7,260 bases of DNA from Nitrospirota bacterium (lineage in GTDB: Bacteria; Nitrospirota; Thermodesulfovibrionia; Thermodesulfovibrionales; UBA6898), in the NCBI GenBank assembly GCA_021787505.1, contig JAJYLU010000079.1:1-7260 (forward strand), written 5' to 3'. Shown piece by piece: positions 5,461-7,260 of this stretch (within the stretch, counting starts at the first letter, position 1; the number at the start of each line of letters is the position of its first letter). The translations under genes were made by a program, and so were the position numbers. The notes beneath the pieces are model-generated. The model saw only the letters and a program-made list of their open reading frames with translations. It did no database searches and had not been told where the DNA came from.

Positions 5461-5611
5461 GGCATTGCAGAGGGAGTAGAAAGGGTAACGGTCAGCGGCT
5501 CACGGATCTCCCTTGACGGCAAACCTGTCCTCATCGCCTCAGAAATCAGGAAGGGCGGGAAAGACCTGGAAGCTCAGGGACAAAGGCATACCGCTCTGGA
5601 GACGGAAATGA
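5461..5611 (+). pseudogene. Frameshifted, 5'-truncated remnant of a small gene
   Basis: Between mlaA and mlaC one frame from 5461 reads a protein-like stretch, VERVTVSGSRISLDGKPVLI (5476-5535) then ASEIRKGG. At about 5555-5561 the sensible reading passes to another frame, which continues KTWKLRDKGIPLWRRK and stops at TGA 5609-5611. Joined, this resembles the C-terminal part of small periplasmic proteins with an OB-like beta fold (a 'V.VSG..I...GKPVLIA..I.KG.K...LRD..G.PLW' pattern). That family resemblance is from memory and unsearched. There is no start codon or ribosome binding site of its own: the frame runs back into mlaA. A stem GAGACGG/CCGTCTC (5599-5605 with 5631-5637) overlaps its end. 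I interpret it as a decayed gene; a chance pattern is the main alternative. Confidence 0.45.
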
Positions 5612-5667
5612 TCAAGGGACTGCCGCCCGCCCGTCTCAGCCCCGGTAATGACGATTGCAGGAGAAAA

Positions 5668-6288
5668 CTACTCCGCCTCCTTTTTTACTTTCTCCTTCAG
5701 TTTCTTGACGAGGCCTGCATAAGTGTCTGAATTGATGATTGAGCTGAACTGGGTCCGGTAATTGTTTACGAGACTTACGCCCTCGATGATTATGTCGTAG
5801 ACCTCCCACTTATTGCCCTTTTTAAATATCCGGTATTCGACGGGAATTTCGACCTCTTTGTCGGTGACCACTTTCGTCCTGACCGCGGCGTAAGACCCCT
5901 CGACCCGTTCGCCGGTGTAGATCACCTTTTCACGTTCATACCGCTCGATTTTCCTGATATACGTGTCTTCGAGCAGGTCCGAAAAGAGCGAGACGAACTC
6001 CTTCTTTTCTTCAGGGGTCCTCTTGTTCCAGGCAAACCCGAGCGAACGCTTCGCCATCTCCGCGAAGTCGAATCGCTTATCGACAATCTCCCGCAATTGT
6101 TTCCTTCTCTTTTGTTTGTTTTCGGGCTTTTTCAGTTCCTTGTTATTAAGGACATTGATCACCGCATCGGCTGTCTCCCTGATCTGGTCCGTTGCGTCTC
6201 CCGCGCAGGCGGTCGGGACGGCGCCGGGAGCGAGGGAAAGACAGAACATGAAAGCAACGCATACCGCACCATAAAGAGGCTTTTTCAT
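5668..6288 (-). CDS. mlaC: MlaC/Ttg2D family periplasmic phospholipid carrier
   Basis: A 206-residue protein of the MlaC (Ttg2D, PF05494) family, the soluble shuttle that carries a phospholipid across the periplasm between MlaA and the MlaFEDB complex. Residues 1-29 are a Sec signal peptide (MKKPLYGAVCVAFMFCLSLA...) with an Ala-Cys-Ala site before Gly30. Family marks are KRRKQLREIVDKRFDFAEMA (about 60-79), the KRSLGFAWNKRTPEEKKEFV segment, LLEDTYIRKIERY, the EIPVEYRIFKKGNKWEVYDI beta strands, and GVSLVNNYRTQFSSII near the C-terminus. A strong AGGAGG lies 6 bases before the ATG, and the stop codon of mlaD (TAG, 6300-6298) is part of that same TAGGAGG, so the two genes are closely coupled. It is the last gene of the leftward operon. 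Confidence 0.94.
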   Translation of the reverse strand: MKKPLYGAVCVAFMFCLSLAPGAVPTACAGDATDQIRETADAVINVLNNKELKKPENKQKRRKQLREIVDKRFDFAEMAKRSLGFAWNKRTPEEKKEFVSLFSDLLEDTYIRKIERYEREKVIYTGERVEGSYAAVRTKVVTDKEVEIPVEYRIFKKGNKWEVYDIIIEGVSLVNNYRTQFSSIINSDTYAGLVKKLKEKVKKEAE

Positions 6289-6297
6289 CGTTTCCTC

Positions 6298-6741
6298 CTA
6301 AATCTTTCCGAAGATGTACTTCGAGATCACGGACTCTATGTCGATTGCGGATTCGGTCTCCCTTATCCTGCCGCCGGCGGGAATGTATTTTTCGGATGCG
6401 CCGGGCGATATCTGCACGAATTTTTCGCCGATCAGCCCCGAGGTCTTGATCGATGCGATGGCGTCTTCCTGTAGTTTTACTCCGTTGTCGATCTGGATGC
6501 TGACAAGCGCCTCATAATTCTTGTCGAGCCGGATCCCGGTCACCCTGCCGACCGTTACCCCCGCGATCTGGATATTGGCCCCTGGCTTGATCCCCCCCGC
6601 CTGCTCGAATTCGGCATAGACGGTGTAGCCCTTGGTCCCGAGGACTTCGAGCTTTCCCATTTTTACCGAAATATACCCGAGGGAAAAAATGCCTATCAAT
6701 AAAAAAAATCCCACTGCTGCTTCAAGGTCGATCTTCTTCAT
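6298..6741 (-). CDS. mlaD: MlaD family MCE-domain lipid transport protein
   Basis: A 147-residue MCE protein. In the Mla system six MlaD copies form a ring anchored in the inner membrane that passes lipid between MlaC and the MlaE permease. Residues about 8-27 (AAVGFFLLIGIFSLGYISVK) are one transmembrane helix with a short cytoplasmic N-terminus. The MCE domain follows (about 38-115), with the diagnostic GIKPGANIQIAGVTVGRVTG (50-69) and IKTSGLIGEKFVQISPG (98-114). It is shorter than E. coli MlaD (about 183 residues), ending soon after the MCE fold with a short helix (IDIESVISKYIFGKI). AGGTGG ahead of the ATG serves as ribosome binding site. It lies 18 bases after mlaF and 9 bases before mlaC. 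Confidence 0.93.
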   Translation of the reverse strand: MKKIDLEAAVGFFLLIGIFSLGYISVKMGKLEVLGTKGYTVYAEFEQAGGIKPGANIQIAGVTVGRVTGIRLDKNYEALVSIQIDNGVKLQEDAIASIKTSGLIGEKFVQISPGASEKYIPAGGRIRETESAIDIESVISKYIFGKI

Positions 6742-6759
6742 CGGTAAATCTTCCCACCT

Positions 6760-7260
6760 CTATGATAATAATTCTATCGGCCCTTCCAGCGACCCGGAAA
6801 TGAACTGCCGCACGTAAGGGTTGTCGGAATTCCTGAACTCTTCCGGGGTGCCCGTTTCGATTATAGTACCATTGTATAACATGGCTATTTTATCTGCAAC
6901 ATCGAATATCTCGGGGATCTCATGGCTGATGATGAGGCCTGTGAACCCATATTTCTTATGGGTCTTTGTGATCAGCCTGTGTATTGAACTCGATATGATA
7001 GGGTCGAGCCCGGTGGTCGGCTCGTCGAACAGCACGATCGCCGGCTCCGTAATCAGGGCGCGCGCCAGGGCGACCCTCCTCTTCATTCCCCCGCTGATCT
7101 CGGCCGGATATTTGTCTCCCATCTCCCTTAGTCCCACGTCGTCCAGCCCCTGGATGACCCGCGCGTCGATTTCATACTTTTCCATGCGGGTTTTTTCCCT
7201 CAGGGGAAACGCGATATTCTCATAAACAGTGAGGGAGTCAAAGAGCGCCCCTTCCAGATC
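6760..7260 (-). CDS. mlaF: MlaF ABC transporter ATP-binding protein (C-terminal part)
   Basis: The frame is open to the right edge, so 166 C-terminal residues are visible and the N-terminus with the Walker A motif lies beyond. Visible parts, counted from the edge: GALFDSLTVYENIAFPLRE (4-22), typical of MlaF just after the Q-loop; the signature ISGGMKRRVALARAL (55-69), where Met replaces the common Gln as in MlaF; Walker B IVLFDE (75-80) with PTTGLDP; and the switch histidine in ISHE (His113). The protein energises phospholipid movement by the MlaE permease at the inner membrane; mlaE is expected just outside the window. It ends QFISGSLEGPIELLS and so lacks the longer C-terminal tail of E. coli MlaF. 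The ATG at 7185 is internal, not the true start. Confidence 0.93.
   Translation of the reverse strand, partial: DLEGALFDSLTVYENIAFPLREKTRMEKYEIDARVIQGLDDVGLREMGDKYPAEISGGMKRRVALARALITEPAIVLFDEPTTGLDPIISSSIHRLITKTHKKYGFTGLIISHEIPEIFDVADKIAMLYNGTIIETGTPEEFRNSDNPYVRQFISGSLEGPIELLS

Noticed and set aside
5305..5730. Rightward 141-codon open frame spanning the end of mlaA and mlaC
   Set aside because: Its first third overlaps mlaA in another frame and its end overlaps mlaC on the opposite strand; only the middle looks protein-like, and it is reported as a frameshifted remnant.

Overview
The window looks like chromosomal sequence from a Gram-negative (diderm) bacterium. The direct evidence is a set of outer-membrane lipid-asymmetry (Mla) genes beside a pyruvate dehydrogenase E1 pair. 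The Gram-positive-like heterodimeric E1, the integron-type integrase with an N-terminal extension, and the intergenic DNA full of short palindromes and 7-bp repeats suggest a Nitrospirota- or Desulfobacterota-like lineage. That placement is an impression and has not been tested by any search.

Layout. Bases 1-123 hold the first 41 codons of a leftward membrane protein, possibly an ABC exporter. Bases 124-301 form a compact divergent control region with two good sigma70-type promoters back to back; the rightward one carries an 11-bp palindrome in its spacer. Bases 302-1549 encode an intact integron-type tyrosine recombinase (IntI family) with about 95 extra residues at its N-terminus. No attC site or cassette array was found by eye on either side. 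Bases 1550-2555 are about 1 kb without a credible gene, but with many hairpins, two copies of an 18-bp palindrome, two related GC-rich palindromes, a five-unit 7-bp tandem repeat and a strong compound hairpin.

Bases 2556-4573 hold pdhA and pdhB, overlapping by one base, which encode both subunits of the thiamine-diphosphate-dependent E1 component. No E2 or E3 gene follows. Instead mlaA (4629-5435) lies 55 bases downstream on the same strand. A frameshifted, 5'-truncated gene remnant (about 5461-5611) separates mlaA from the convergent Mla transport operon on the minus strand: mlaF (5' part beyond the right edge), mlaD (6741-6298) and mlaC (6288-5668).

How the genes work together. MlaA (outer membrane), MlaC (periplasmic carrier), MlaD (inner-membrane MCE ring) and MlaF (ATPase) are four parts of one phospholipid transport path between the two membranes, here packed tail to tail. 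MlaE, the permease, is expected just past the right edge. PdhA and PdhB make acetyl-CoA from pyruvate together with E2/E3 encoded elsewhere. The integrase and the repeat-rich gap are the accessory part of the window. I see no clearly new multi-gene system. The best leads are the extended solitary integrase with its promoter palindrome, the hairpin-dense gap, and the decayed gene between mlaA and mlaC.
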